Source of the DNA: Candidatus Fermentithermobacillaceae bacterium
GTDB taxonomy: Bacteria > Bacillota > Sulfobacillia > Fermentithermobacillales > Fermentithermobacillaceae
Length of the DNA: 62,903 bases
NCBI GenBank assembly: GCA_018052455.1
Contig: JAGPNE010000008.1
Location: 1-62,903 of the forward strand
Direction: 5' to 3'
Shown here: one piece after another, positions 1-8,828 of the stretch
How the letters are laid out: each line of letters starts with the position of its first letter
Position numbering within the stretch: position 1 is the stretch's first letter
Position numbers and translations under genes: made by a program
The notes under the pieces: model-generated
Seen by the model: only the letters and a program-made list of their open reading frames with translations
The model's database searches: none
Told to the model about the DNA's origin: nothing

Positions 1-752
1 TCGGTCTCATTGTAGGGCTTCCTACGCTGAGGCTCAAAGGTGACTACCTCGCCATAGCTACGTTGGGGTTCGGAGAGATCATACGAGTGAGCGTCCTAAA
101 CATGGGAATAACAGGAGGCGCTTTTGGACTCAGAGGTATACCTAAAGAAACTAACCTCGCCGTAGCGGTTTCGGCTGCAATCCTTATTTGCCTTGCCTCA
201 AAGCGGTTGACCAAATCACGGTTTGGGCGGGCGCTTGCCGCTATTCGCGAGGACGAAGTTGCAGCCGAAGCCATGGGCGTAGACACTACTCGCTACAAAG
301 TCCTTGCCTTTGTGATAGCGGCATCGTGGGCGGGGATAGCCGGGGGGCTTTTCGCCCATTGGTTCAGGTATCTCAATCCCTCCTCATTTTCTTTCATGAA
401 GTCAATAGAGATTCTCAGCATGGTGGTTCTAGGAGGGATTGGGAGCCTTGAAGGCTCAGTTCTAGGCGCTTTCGTCTTGACTTTTGCACCAGAGTTTCTT
501 CGCGGAGTCTCAGACTTTGTCTCTCAATATAGAATGCTTTTCTATGGAGCCCTTCTAGTAATCATGATGCTAGTTCGGCCCCAAGGGCTAGTTGGAAGAG
601 AAGTCTCAGTGAAACGGTCATATATGCCGAAACTCTGCAAATCTCCCAAGAAAGAAGCGGGCGTGACGCTCGGCACAAAGGGCAGTACTGGAGGAAGAAC
701 GGTTCGAAGGAGGACTACCAAAGGAGAGGGCGATCAGCATGCCAATGCTTGA
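1..752 (+). CDS. livM: Branched-chain amino acid ABC transporter permease LivM (5' truncated)
   Basis: Inner-membrane permease of a Liv-type importer for leucine, isoleucine, valine and related substrates. The reading frame is open from base 3, so the gene begins outside the window. The first visible residues contain the LivM hallmark around LKGDYLAIATLGFGE, followed by several membrane segments and the typical GGIGSLEGSVLGAF loop. After the last membrane segment there is an unusual basic tail of about 45 residues rich in Lys, Arg and Gly. The stop overlaps the next gene by 14 bases, so the two are one operon and probably translationally coupled. The substrate-binding protein and LivH presumably lie upstream, outside the window. 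Confidence 0.9.
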   Translation, partial: GLIVGLPTLRLKGDYLAIATLGFGEIIRVSVLNMGITGGAFGLRGIPKETNLAVAVSAAILICLASKRLTKSRFGRALAAIREDEVAAEAMGVDTTRYKVLAFVIAASWAGIAGGLFAHWFRYLNPSSFSFMKSIEILSMVVLGGIGSLEGSVLGAFVLTFAPEFLRGVSDFVSQYRMLFYGALLVIMMLVRPQGLVGREVSVKRSYMPKLCKSPKKEAGVTLGTKGSTGGRTVRRRTTKGEGDQHANA

Positions 753-2271
753 GATAATCAAGGCCACCAAATCTTTTGGAGGCGTAACAGCTGTACGAGA
801 AGTCGACCTGGAAATTAACTCAGGCGAGATAAAAGGACTCATAGGTCCTAACGGTGCGGGCAAAACTACCTTGTTCAATATGGTGACCGGTATGTGCCGC
901 CCCAGTTCTGGCCAGGTTCTTTTTAATGGGAAAGATTTGGCTGCACTGAAGCCCCACGAGATCACTGAGAAAGGTATGGCTCGCACTTTTCAGAACATCA
1001 AGGTCTTCGGTCACATGACTCTGCTTGAAAATGTGATGATAGGCAGGCATTTTCGTATGAGGGGAGGAGCTTTGTCCGCGTTGGTCGGGTCATCCTATGC
1101 CAAGCAACAAGAGCAAGAAAACAGAGAGAGGTGCGCGAGGCTCTTAGATTTTGTAGGGCTAGACGCAGATCCCGATAGCAGTGCGTCTAGCCTTTCCTAC
1201 GGTCAGCAGCGAAGACTCGAGATAGCCAGGGCCATGGCTACTGAGCCTGAACTCCTGCTTCTTGATGAACCTGCTGCGGGTATGAATCCTCAAGAGACAA
1301 AAGACCTTATCAACCTAATCTTGCGGATTAGGGACGCAGGCATAACAATTTTCCTTATTGAGCACGACATGAGAGTGGTGATGGGTACCGCGGACAGCGT
1401 GGCAGTTTTGGACAACGGCGTAAAAATCGCAGAGGGGGCACCGAATGAAGTCCAGCAGGATGCCAGGGTTATTAAGGCCTACTTAGGAGATGATTCGGAG
1501 ATTAGTGACCCCGTGCCAGGTCAAAGAAATGGTGGATGCTCAGCCAGTGGCCCGGTACTATCGCTTAGGAGGGTGGAAACCCGCTATGGGTCCATCAGGG
1601 CGCTTAAAGGCATATCCATGGACATAGCATCCGGAGAAATTGTAGCTTTGATTGGCGCCAACGGAGCTGGGAAAACTACTGCGTTAAAAACGATTTCGGG
1701 GCTTCTGCCTTTATCCCAAGGGGATATTTCGTTTGAAGGCCAGAGTATAGCCCATGTGCCACCTGATGCGATTGTGAAAATGGGTATCTCTCACGTGCCC
1801 GAGGGACGCAAGGTATTTCCACAAATGTCGGTTATGGAGAACCTCGAGCTTGGCGCGTTTATTCGGCCGGGGGGACGGCTCGGCAAGCAGGAGATCCGAG
1901 AAGATCTGGACTGGGTTTTCTCCCTTTTCCCTCGGTTGGAAGGTCGCAAGAAGCAACTTGCCAGTACCTTGAGCGGGGGTGAACAGCAGATGCTGGCCAT
2001 TGGCCGCGCCCTTATGTCTAGGCCGAGACTTCTGCTTCTTGACGAGCCTTCTATGGGTCTTGCGCCACTGGTCGTGAAGGACATTTTCAGCATAGTAAGA
2101 GATCTTAACCGAAACGGCACAACAATCCTGCTTGTGGAGCAAAACGCCAACTTGGCCCTTAACACTGCGTCGCGGGCTTATGTTATGGAGACTGGAAATG
2201 TAGTATGTTGTGGAAGTTCCACAGACCTTCTCCAGAATGGGAAGCTACGTGAGGCATATCTTGGAGAGTAA
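739..2271 (+). CDS. Fused LivG-LivF ATPase of branched-chain amino acid transporter
   Basis: Single 510-residue protein carrying both ATPase halves that are normally separate LivG and LivF subunits. Half one resembles LivG, with Walker A GPNGAGKTT at about 36-44, signature LSYGQQ at 152 and Walker B ending at Asp176. A hydrophilic linker spans about 250-275. Half two resembles LivF, with Walker A GANGAGKTT at about 306-314 and signature LSGGEQQ at about 411. Both halves keep all nucleotide-binding motifs, so the fused chain could supply a complete ATPase pair to LivHM. The ATG lies behind AAAGGAGAG. No stop or frameshift is visible at the junction. Confidence 0.92.
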   Translation: MPMLEIIKATKSFGGVTAVREVDLEINSGEIKGLIGPNGAGKTTLFNMVTGMCRPSSGQVLFNGKDLAALKPHEITEKGMARTFQNIKVFGHMTLLENVMIGRHFRMRGGALSALVGSSYAKQQEQENRERCARLLDFVGLDADPDSSASSLSYGQQRRLEIARAMATEPELLLLDEPAAGMNPQETKDLINLILRIRDAGITIFLIEHDMRVVMGTADSVAVLDNGVKIAEGAPNEVQQDARVIKAYLGDDSEISDPVPGQRNGGCSASGPVLSLRRVETRYGSIRALKGISMDIASGEIVALIGANGAGKTTALKTISGLLPLSQGDISFEGQSIAHVPPDAIVKMGISHVPEGRKVFPQMSVMENLELGAFIRPGGRLGKQEIREDLDWVFSLFPRLEGRKKQLASTLSGGEQQMLAIGRALMSRPRLLLLDEPSMGLAPLVVKDIFSIVRDLNRNGTTILLVEQNANLALNTASRAYVMETGNVVCCGSSTDLLQNGKLREAYLGE

Positions 2272-2395
2272 GGAACTAATGTGTCTTTTACCGCTGCTTG
2301 AGAATGAAAAGGGTGTGTGGATTTCCGAACGTACGGTTTGACTATCTGTTACTCTATATGTGAGCTGAACCGAGAAAGTACTCTGGATTAGGGGT

Positions 2396-3190
2396 GTGAA
2401 AGTGGCACACGCAAAAGGTAATCAATACGAGGGATTCTTTGCAGAGTTCTATGATATCCTCCATGCAGGTTTGAAAGATACTGATGCGTGGATTGAATTC
2501 GGGCGTTGCTTTGGTCCTGACATCTTAGAGCTGGGAATAGGAACAGGTCGGATAGCAATTCCCCTGGCACTGGCCGGATTCAATGTGACGGGGCTGGATC
2601 TTTCCGACGACATGATAAAGAGGTGCCAGATAAAACTGTCATATGAAGAAGAATGTACAAGGGAAAGGGTATCTATAGTCAAGGCTGATATGAGTTCTTT
2701 TGATCTCAAGAAGAAATTCGATCTAATAACCGCTCCGTGCAATGTGATCAACCACCTTTGGGAGCCGGGAGAGCTGCTTCAGACACTTTCTTGCGTAAGG
2801 AATCATCTGAAAGATTCGGGCACTTTTATCCTCGACAACAGCATTCCAGATATTGCCTATATGGTAAGCGTAAATGATACCGTTCAAGCCTTTGAATTCG
2901 AGCACCCCCTTACGGGAAACAAGATTGTGGACAGGATTAAAAGCGTCTATGACTTTGTAAATCAATTAGAATACGACAGAATTGAACTAGAAGAATATGA
3001 TGACGCAGGCGAACTGCTGAGGTACGTTTTGTGTGAAGATACCTTGACGTACTTCTTTCCTAGGGAATTGAGGTTCATACTGGAGGCTTCGGGTTTTGTG
3101 ATTCTGGAGCAGCGAGGTTCGCTGCTTGAGGGTTCTCCCATTGGTCCCCAATCTACTGAAATGGTCTTTGTGTGCAAGAAGGCCGTCTAG
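2396..3190 (+). CDS. Class I SAM-dependent methyltransferase
   Basis: Cytosolic methyltransferase of 264 residues. The SAM-binding motif I (ILELGIGTGRIA) lies around residues 43-54, followed by the acidic end of strand two (TGLDLSDDMI) and a motif IV-like stretch (DLITAPCNVINHL). The second half carries beta strands typical of small-molecule methyltransferases of the Methyltransf_25 type. The substrate cannot be read from the sequence. The GTG start sits behind a weak GGGG site. The gene stands alone between the Liv operon and the convergent peptidase gene. Its base use is somewhat more AT-rich than its neighbours. Confidence 0.8.
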   Translation: MKVAHAKGNQYEGFFAEFYDILHAGLKDTDAWIEFGRCFGPDILELGIGTGRIAIPLALAGFNVTGLDLSDDMIKRCQIKLSYEEECTRERVSIVKADMSSFDLKKKFDLITAPCNVINHLWEPGELLQTLSCVRNHLKDSGTFILDNSIPDIAYMVSVNDTVQAFEFEHPLTGNKIVDRIKSVYDFVNQLEYDRIELEEYDDAGELLRYVLCEDTLTYFFPRELRFILEASGFVILEQRGSLLEGSPIGPQSTEMVFVCKKAV

Positions 3191-3201
3191 AAAACATGGT
3201 G

Positions 3202-3256
3202 TGTTGTCCGGAAACGCCCGATTCGCCAAAGCAAGCCCTGGCATCTCCGGACAACA
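3202..3256. terminator. Inverted repeat between convergent genes
   Basis: Perfect 11-bp inverted repeat (TGTTGTCCGGA and TCCGGACAACA) with a 33-base spacer, lying between the methyltransferase stop and the convergent pepF stop. It has no clear T-run, so it may be a bidirectional transcription-stop or RNA-stability hairpin rather than a classical intrinsic terminator. Confidence 0.55.
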
Positions 3257-3279
3257 GTTTATGTTCTGAATCTCTCTAG

Positions 3280-5085
3280 TCAACCTTTGAAACTTTCTAC
3301 TACCTCATCTATGAGAGAACCGACGTACTCTACTGCAGTGCGTATAGGATCAGGTTTGGTCATATCGATCCCTGCCATCTCTGCGAGCCCTATCGGATCT
3401 TTCGAGCCTCCGGCTTTAAGAGCTTCGAGCCAACGGTCTATTGCAGGCTTGCCCTCTTGACGAATTGCTCTGGCCACAGCCGTACCTATAGTCAGTCCCG
3501 CTGAATAGGTGTACGGATAAAGCCCCATGTAATAGTGGGGCTGTCGCATCCAGGTGAGTCTAGCCCCGTCGTCGATTACAAGTTCGTCTCCCCAGAAGTC
3601 TTTCAGTATATCTCCTTGGATTTTGCTTAGTATGGAAGCGGTTATAGGTTGCCCCTGTTCCGCAAGGGTGTATACTCGCCTTTGAAGCTCGCCTTCGATT
3701 AGGTGCCTCACGAAATTATGGTGGTATGTCGAAAGGAGCTGCATTATTATCCAACGCCGCATCCTGGCATCGGTAGTCTGAGACATCATGTAGTCGGCAA
3801 CCAAGAGCTCATTTATGGTCGAAGGCGCCTCAACGAAGAACATGGGAGTGCTAGCATTTGCCAGCCTTTGGTAGCGGAACGTGAGTTCGCCGTTGCCTGC
3901 GTGTCCTAATTCGTGGGCCAATGTGAGAGCGTCGCGCATGTTATCGGTCCAAGTGGTCAATATGTAAGGGTGCGCGCCGGGTACGGTGTTGCAAAAAGCC
4001 CCTGTCGATTTTCCGATGTTATCAGCCAGGTCTATCCAGCGGTTTTTCAGTCCCGAATTGATGATCTCGATATATTCAGGCCCCAAGATGGAAAGACCTT
4101 TGGAGATAATATCTGATGCTTCTTCAAACGTTGTCTGCGGGTTAAAGTCTGGGTCGAGAGGCGCTTCTAGGTCGCAGTAAAGGATTTCATCGAGGCCGAG
4201 CACTTCTTTTCTGAGGTGAGCATAACGTCTCATGTGGGGAGCGAGCTCGGTCAGGATAGTGTCATGGAGGTTGTTGTACACTTCTATGGGCACTTCTTGT
4301 TGGTGCAGAAACATGTGGATAGCAGATGGATATCTCCTAAGATTTGCCAACACCACGTTCTTTCTGAACTCTGTGCCCAAGGTAGCACCATAGGTGTTCT
4401 GGTAATGCTTCAGACCTTCTGTAAACGAAGCATAAGAATTGCGGCGAAGAGCCGTATCAGGCGATATCTCGTATTTGTTCTCATAGAGGGCAAAGGACAT
4501 TGCAAGATTATTGCCGTTTTTGTCAGTAACGGGCTCAAACGTGATGTCTGCTGCCTTCGAGATCTGATATACAGTAGAAGGCGCATCTAGTATCTCACCT
4601 AAAGCCGCCAGGACTTTTTCTGTTTCAGGGTGAAGGATGTGGGGTTTCAGCCTCAAGATTTTGTCTACCATGCGCTGAAAGTCCCTAAGCCGAGGCTCTT
4701 CTTCAAAGTACCTCCTTACGGTTTCTTCCGGAAGTTCCAAGAGTTCAGTCTGCACAAAAGACAGGTGAGCGCCGACTTGTGCTATTAGGGCCCCGGCTCT
4801 ACTTGCCATTGCCTGGTTGGAAGGAGATGTTCCATCTGCTGACATCTTGAGAGACGCGTAAGATACTACACGAAAAACTTGCTTAACCAGGTTCTCTACG
4901 AATTCAAAACAATCCAAAAGCACCGAAGGGCCTTGTGCAAACCTACCTTTGAACTGGCTAACCTTCTGAATCTCTGAGATCACCGAATTGAATTCTTGTT
5001 CCCACGCACTGTCATCGGGGAACAAATCGGTCAAATTCCAGGTGAGCTCCTCTGGTACTTCTGCGCGCGAAAGGCGCTTTGCCAT
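3280..5085 (-). CDS. pepF: Oligoendopeptidase F (M3 family)
   Basis: Cytoplasmic zinc metallopeptidase that cleaves short peptides of roughly 7-17 residues. At 601 residues it matches the usual PepF length. The zinc site HELGH is at 391-395 within TLAHELGHAGNGE, and the N-terminal PepF signature (WNLTDLFPDD) is near the start. The frame stays open upstream to 5271, but the ATG at 5085 is chosen because AAGGAGG lies about 7 bases before it and the protein then begins like other PepF proteins. It fits with the other peptidases and the amino-acid importer nearby. No operon partner is evident. Confidence 0.93.
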   Translation of the reverse strand: MAKRLSRAEVPEELTWNLTDLFPDDSAWEQEFNSVISEIQKVSQFKGRFAQGPSVLLDCFEFVENLVKQVFRVVSYASLKMSADGTSPSNQAMASRAGALIAQVGAHLSFVQTELLELPEETVRRYFEEEPRLRDFQRMVDKILRLKPHILHPETEKVLAALGEILDAPSTVYQISKAADITFEPVTDKNGNNLAMSFALYENKYEISPDTALRRNSYASFTEGLKHYQNTYGATLGTEFRKNVVLANLRRYPSAIHMFLHQQEVPIEVYNNLHDTILTELAPHMRRYAHLRKEVLGLDEILYCDLEAPLDPDFNPQTTFEEASDIISKGLSILGPEYIEIINSGLKNRWIDLADNIGKSTGAFCNTVPGAHPYILTTWTDNMRDALTLAHELGHAGNGELTFRYQRLANASTPMFFVEAPSTINELLVADYMMSQTTDARMRRWIIMQLLSTYHHNFVRHLIEGELQRRVYTLAEQGQPITASILSKIQGDILKDFWGDELVIDDGARLTWMRQPHYYMGLYPYTYSAGLTIGTAVARAIRQEGKPAIDRWLEALKAGGSKDPIGLAEMAGIDMTKPDPIRTAVEYVGSLIDEVVESFKG

Positions 5086-5403
5086 TTTGGTTTCCTCCTT
5101 CAATATAGGGTTTGATGGAAATGCTGAAATCGGTATGTTTGTCTGGGCAGGCGAGTCTTGCTCAAGTGTAGTGCACCTTGGCAGGTAGTAAGATGATCTA
5201 TGCCATCTGTGAATGCGAGATGTATAAGCCCAGAAAAGTCTACAGAAGGTATTCTCGTTTGCTCCACTCAAATCCTACCATCAGTTACTAATATAAGAGT
5301 ATTTTGCTTGTGAGGCCATTTGACTCGGGCACGCTGTGTGGTACCCTGGAAATGTGGAACCCGCATTGAGTTAAATGTAATCACGCGCCTGGAGGTGCTG
5401 GGA

Positions 5404-6597
5404 TTGCTAAATAATGAGCGTAGGAATTATCTAGTAGATCTTTGCCAGAATATGGTTAAGCGCCCTAGTCTCTCGGGAGAAGAAGGCGAGGTCGCAGCCC
5501 TGATCCAAGAGGTCATGGCGAACTTAGGCTACGACGACATCTATGTGGACAGATACGGGAATGTGATAGGAACGATTGTCTTTGGGCAGCCAGGGCCGAC
5601 CCTTCTTTTTGAGGGGCACATGGACCACGTGAGCCCAGGAGACTATTCAAAGTGGACCGTGGATCCTTACGGGGGAATCGTATCAGAGGGCAAGATCTTT
5701 GGGCGCGGGACTACCGATATGAAAGGCAATCTATCTGCCATGATAGTTGCGGCTTCATATGTGAAGGCAGATCTGGCAGATGAGCTCTGCGGTGAGCTGA
5801 TGGTAGCGGGCTCAGTTCACGAAGAGTGCTTCGAAGGTGTTGCATCTCAAGAAATAGGCCTGATATCCAGACCTGATTATGTAGTTATAGGGGAACCGTC
5901 ATCTTTAGATGTGAAAAAGGGACAGCGGGGAAGGGCCGAAGTAGTGGTAGAGACGTACGGAAAATCTGCTCATTCGGCGTCACCCCACAAGGGGACAAAT
6001 GCGGTAAGAAAGATGGTGAGACTCCTTAATGACCTTGATGAGGTATATGTTCCTCCTAACCACGTGGTTCTAGGCAAGGGGATTTTGGAGCTTACCGATA
6101 TTATCTCCTTCCCCTATCCCAGTGCGAGCGTTGTGCCTGACAGGTGTAGAGTCACATTTGACAGGAGGCTTCTTGTGGGAGAGACGCCTTCTTCTGTCCT
6201 TTGTGTTTTTGAAAAGGTGATAGAGGATATGTCCGGGAAAGACGGCGATTTTGTTCCACGGGCTGATATCGCCGAAGGAGAAGGTACATGCTACACGGGG
6301 GAGACTTTCAGGGCTAAGCGGTTTGCTCCTGCTTGGCTCCTCGATGAGGACTCGGAATATCTTAAGCGTGCTTTGGCAGCACTTAGAAAAGCAGGATTTT
6401 CTCCCAGACTATCTTGCTACTCGTTTTGCACAAATGGAAGTTACTATGCAGGTAAGGCAGGGATACCTACCATAGGTTTTGGTGGCTCTGACGAAGAACT
6501 CGCCCATATTTGTGACGAGTACATAGAGATTGCTCAGCTAGTCTATGCTTGCCAAGGATACTATGCAATTGCACAAGGGGTTTTGAGCTCCAATTAG
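5404..6597 (+). CDS. M20 family metallohydrolase, YgeY-like
   Basis: Di-zinc amidohydrolase or peptidase of 397 residues. Ligands and catalytic residues are visible: His72 in GHMDH, Asp105 in GRGTTDMKG, and Glu140-Glu141 in HEECFE. The C-terminal region (YSFCTNGSYYAGKAGIPTIGFG) resembles the YgeY group, which is linked to selenium-dependent purine or ring catabolism, but no such genes are seen here, so a peptide or acyl-amino-acid substrate is equally possible. The TTG at 5404 is chosen because GGAGG lies 8 bases upstream; the open frame extends back to 5320 without a ribosome site. The stop overlaps the end of the convergent aldolase gene by 4 bases. Confidence 0.85.
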   Translation: MLNNERRNYLVDLCQNMVKRPSLSGEEGEVAALIQEVMANLGYDDIYVDRYGNVIGTIVFGQPGPTLLFEGHMDHVSPGDYSKWTVDPYGGIVSEGKIFGRGTTDMKGNLSAMIVAASYVKADLADELCGELMVAGSVHEECFEGVASQEIGLISRPDYVVIGEPSSLDVKKGQRGRAEVVVETYGKSAHSASPHKGTNAVRKMVRLLNDLDEVYVPPNHVVLGKGILELTDIISFPYPSASVVPDRCRVTFDRRLLVGETPSSVLCVFEKVIEDMSGKDGDFVPRADIAEGEGTCYTGETFRAKRFAPAWLLDEDSEYLKRALAALRKAGFSPRLSCYSFCTNGSYYAGKAGIPTIGFGGSDEELAHICDEYIEIAQLVYACQGYYAIAQGVLSSN

Positions 6598-7232
6598 AGC
6601 GCCTTTCCTTTTTTCTGAGCCTCTCTCATGATGGCAATATACTCTTTTGGGATTGGGTTCATCCCACCTACCAAAACCGCTAAGTATGCTATTTGTGCTC
6701 CTTCTTCTGCATATACTGCGCAGCTGAGCGCTTTTTCTACAGTCTGGTCTGCGCACAAGATCCCATGGTTCTGAAGTAAAGTTGCTTTCTTGTCGGCGCC
6801 CAGCCACTTCACTGCCTCTTCACCGAGTTCGTTGGATCCGGGTAGGCGGAAAGGCGCTACAGGGATTGGGCCTATCTCTGCCATGGGCACTGTGACTACG
6901 GGCACTTCTCGGTCTATGACCGAAAACACTGTGGCGTAGACCGAATGGGTGTGGACGATACCATTTACATCTGAGCGAGCTTTGTATACTGCAGTATGCA
7001 TAGGCATTTCAGATGAGGGCTGCTTATTTCCCCATACAGTTCTTCCGGATTGATCTATGATTGGTATGTCTTGTGGTTCTATAATGTCATATGGCAGACC
7101 GGTTGGGGTTATAGCTATAAGGCCTGTAGAAGGATCTCTTGCAGACACGTTTCCAGAGGTACCTTGGGCAAGGTGCAGACGACTCAACTCGCGGGACACG
7201 CTAACCACCCTATTCCTTAGTTCGACCAGCAT
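6594..7232 (-). CDS. Class II aldolase/adducin family protein
   Basis: Zinc-dependent aldolase or decarboxylase fold of 212 residues, like L-fuculose-phosphate aldolase and related sugar-phosphate lyases. Visible features are TSGNVSAR near residue 26, the PSSEMPMHTAVY segment, and the zinc ligands His94 and His96 in VHTHS, with a further His in LLQNHG. The exact substrate cannot be assigned. The ATG is preceded by GGAGGAG. It is transcribed divergently from the amidohydrolase gene and ends in a 4-base overlap with the convergent M20 gene. Confidence 0.85.
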   Translation of the reverse strand: MLVELRNRVVSVSRELSRLHLAQGTSGNVSARDPSTGLIAITPTGLPYDIIEPQDIPIIDQSGRTVWGNKQPSSEMPMHTAVYKARSDVNGIVHTHSVYATVFSVIDREVPVVTVPMAEIGPIPVAPFRLPGSNELGEEAVKWLGADKKATLLQNHGILCADQTVEKALSCAVYAEEGAQIAYLAVLVGGMNPIPKEYIAIMREAQKKGKAL

Positions 7233-7511
7233 TTCCGTATCTCCTCCCTGGTTACTGGTGTGCGTTTCACTTGCTTATTCTTCTATGTCATTCTCCACTT
7301 TCCACGCATACGTGAATACTCCTTTTCCCTATTTAACTTGCTTGGCGTGAGAGTTGATTTGGGGCGGATTTCTATCGGTACCCGAAGGAGTACTGTAAGG
7401 AACGGCGAAAATAAGAAGGTGCTGATCCTCATAAGTGTCGTTTCATAGAAGGTGAACAGAAGTCGAGAGTTTCGGGAACTGAGTTAACAAGAAAAATGGG
7501 AGGTGGTTAAA

Positions 7512-8756
7512 GTGAGTTTGCTCATAAAGAATGTTATGGTATTTGACGGTTCCGGAAGTATGCCTTGGGGCCCCGCTACTCTCTTCGTTGAAGGAGACGG
7601 AATCCATAAGATAGGGCCTTCAGACGAGATAGAAGTGCCCGAAGAACCAAGTGCATGCCTACGCGTAATCGATGGCCAAGGCAGACTTCTCATGCCCGGT
7701 ATGGTGGATTGCCATGTTCACATCACAGGCTCATCGGACCCCGACCAACTCAGAGCATTGAAAGAACTGGTGCCACATGGGGCGATTAGGGCAACGATAA
7801 ATGCTAGAGATACTCTGGAAGCAGGCTTTACTGCAGTAAGAGACGCTGGCGGGGGAAACCTTGTGGACGTGGCGTTGAAGCAAGCCATAACTGAGGGGTT
7901 AGTTCCTGGTCCTAGGCTCCAAGTGGCATGCAGAGGTCTTTCGATTACAGGGGGCCATGGAGATAGCAGGAACGGTTGGCCGCCAGAGATTGAGTTCAAG
8001 GGTCGGTATGTTGTAGATAGCCCAGATGAGGCTAGGAGGGCTGCTCGGGAACAATTGAGGGACGGTGCAGATCATATAAAGTTGCACGCTACGGGTGGAG
8101 TCATGTCGGAAGGAGACGTTCCGACCGCTCGAGGACTTACAGTCGAGGAGATGCGGGCGGCCATAGAAGAAGCTCGCAATGTAGGGAAGAAGGCGATGGC
8201 TCACGCTCAAGGGTCTGTCGGAATAAGAAACGCCATTTTAGCCGGTATTTCCTCAATTGAGCATGGTTTTTATCTTACAGACGAAATCATTGAACTTATG
8301 TTGAAGAACGATGTTTTCCTGGTGCCCACATTATGTGCGGTTCACCATATAGTTGAAAAGGGGACGGAAGCGGGTATTCCTGAGTATGGTGTGAGGAAAG
8401 CGCGCGAGGCTCAAGAAGCCCACTTGAGTAGTTTCTTCAAGGCGTACAAGGCTGGCGTGAAGATTGCTATGGGTACAGATGCGGCTACTCCTTTCAACCA
8501 TCATGGTAGAAATGCCTTGGAACTGGAACTCATGGTCAATGCGGGTATGGAACCGATGGATGCGCTCCTTTCTACCACTGCCCGAGCTGCTGAGCTGATG
8601 GGATGGGAAGACAGAATGGGGCAGGTTAAGCCCGGCATGTGGGCGGACCTTATCTTGGTTGACGGGAACCCCTTCTTAGACATAAAAGTCCTTCAAGATA
8701 AAAACAACATCAAACTGGTGGTAAAAGGCGGGAGAATTGAGGTAGACAGGAGATAG
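7512..8756 (+). CDS. Amidohydrolase family protein (prolidase/imidazolonepropionase-like)
   Basis: Metal-dependent hydrolase of 414 residues in the TIM-barrel amidohydrolase superfamily. It has the HxH metal motif (His68, His70 in DCHVH), a barrel lysine (Lys190 in IKLHATGG), the histidines in AHAQG and IEHGF, and a late Asp in GTDAATPF. This pattern is shared with Xaa-Pro or Xaa-Arg dipeptidases and imidazolonepropionase-like enzymes; the substrate is not determined. The GTG at 7512 is chosen because GGAGG lies about 8 bases upstream, rather than the GTG at 7503 that overlaps that site. It is probably part of the peptide-degrading set. Confidence 0.88.
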   Translation: MSLLIKNVMVFDGSGSMPWGPATLFVEGDGIHKIGPSDEIEVPEEPSACLRVIDGQGRLLMPGMVDCHVHITGSSDPDQLRALKELVPHGAIRATINARDTLEAGFTAVRDAGGGNLVDVALKQAITEGLVPGPRLQVACRGLSITGGHGDSRNGWPPEIEFKGRYVVDSPDEARRAAREQLRDGADHIKLHATGGVMSEGDVPTARGLTVEEMRAAIEEARNVGKKAMAHAQGSVGIRNAILAGISSIEHGFYLTDEIIELMLKNDVFLVPTLCAVHHIVEKGTEAGIPEYGVRKAREAQEAHLSSFFKAYKAGVKIAMGTDAATPFNHHGRNALELELMVNAGMEPMDALLSTTARAAELMGWEDRMGQVKPGMWADLILVDGNPFLDIKVLQDKNNIKLVVKGGRIEVDRR

Positions 8757-8782
8757 TATAGCAAGTTGTGTATGCGTGCGAT

Positions 8783-8828
8783 GCGGGTGTCCATGCCTCA
8801 CACAGTGTATGGTACCCGCTTGTTTTTT
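8783..8828 (+). terminator. Intrinsic terminator after amidohydrolase gene
   Basis: Imperfect hairpin with arms around GCGGGT and ACCCGC plus inner CCAT/ATGG pairing, followed by TTGTTTTTT. It lies 27 bases after the amidohydrolase stop and runs into the end of the convergent permease gene. Confidence 0.7.

Noticed and set aside
5086..5271. N-terminal extension of PepF by 62 residues
   Set aside because: The ATG at 5085 has an ideal AAGGAGG site and gives the family's normal start; the extension has no similarity to PepF.
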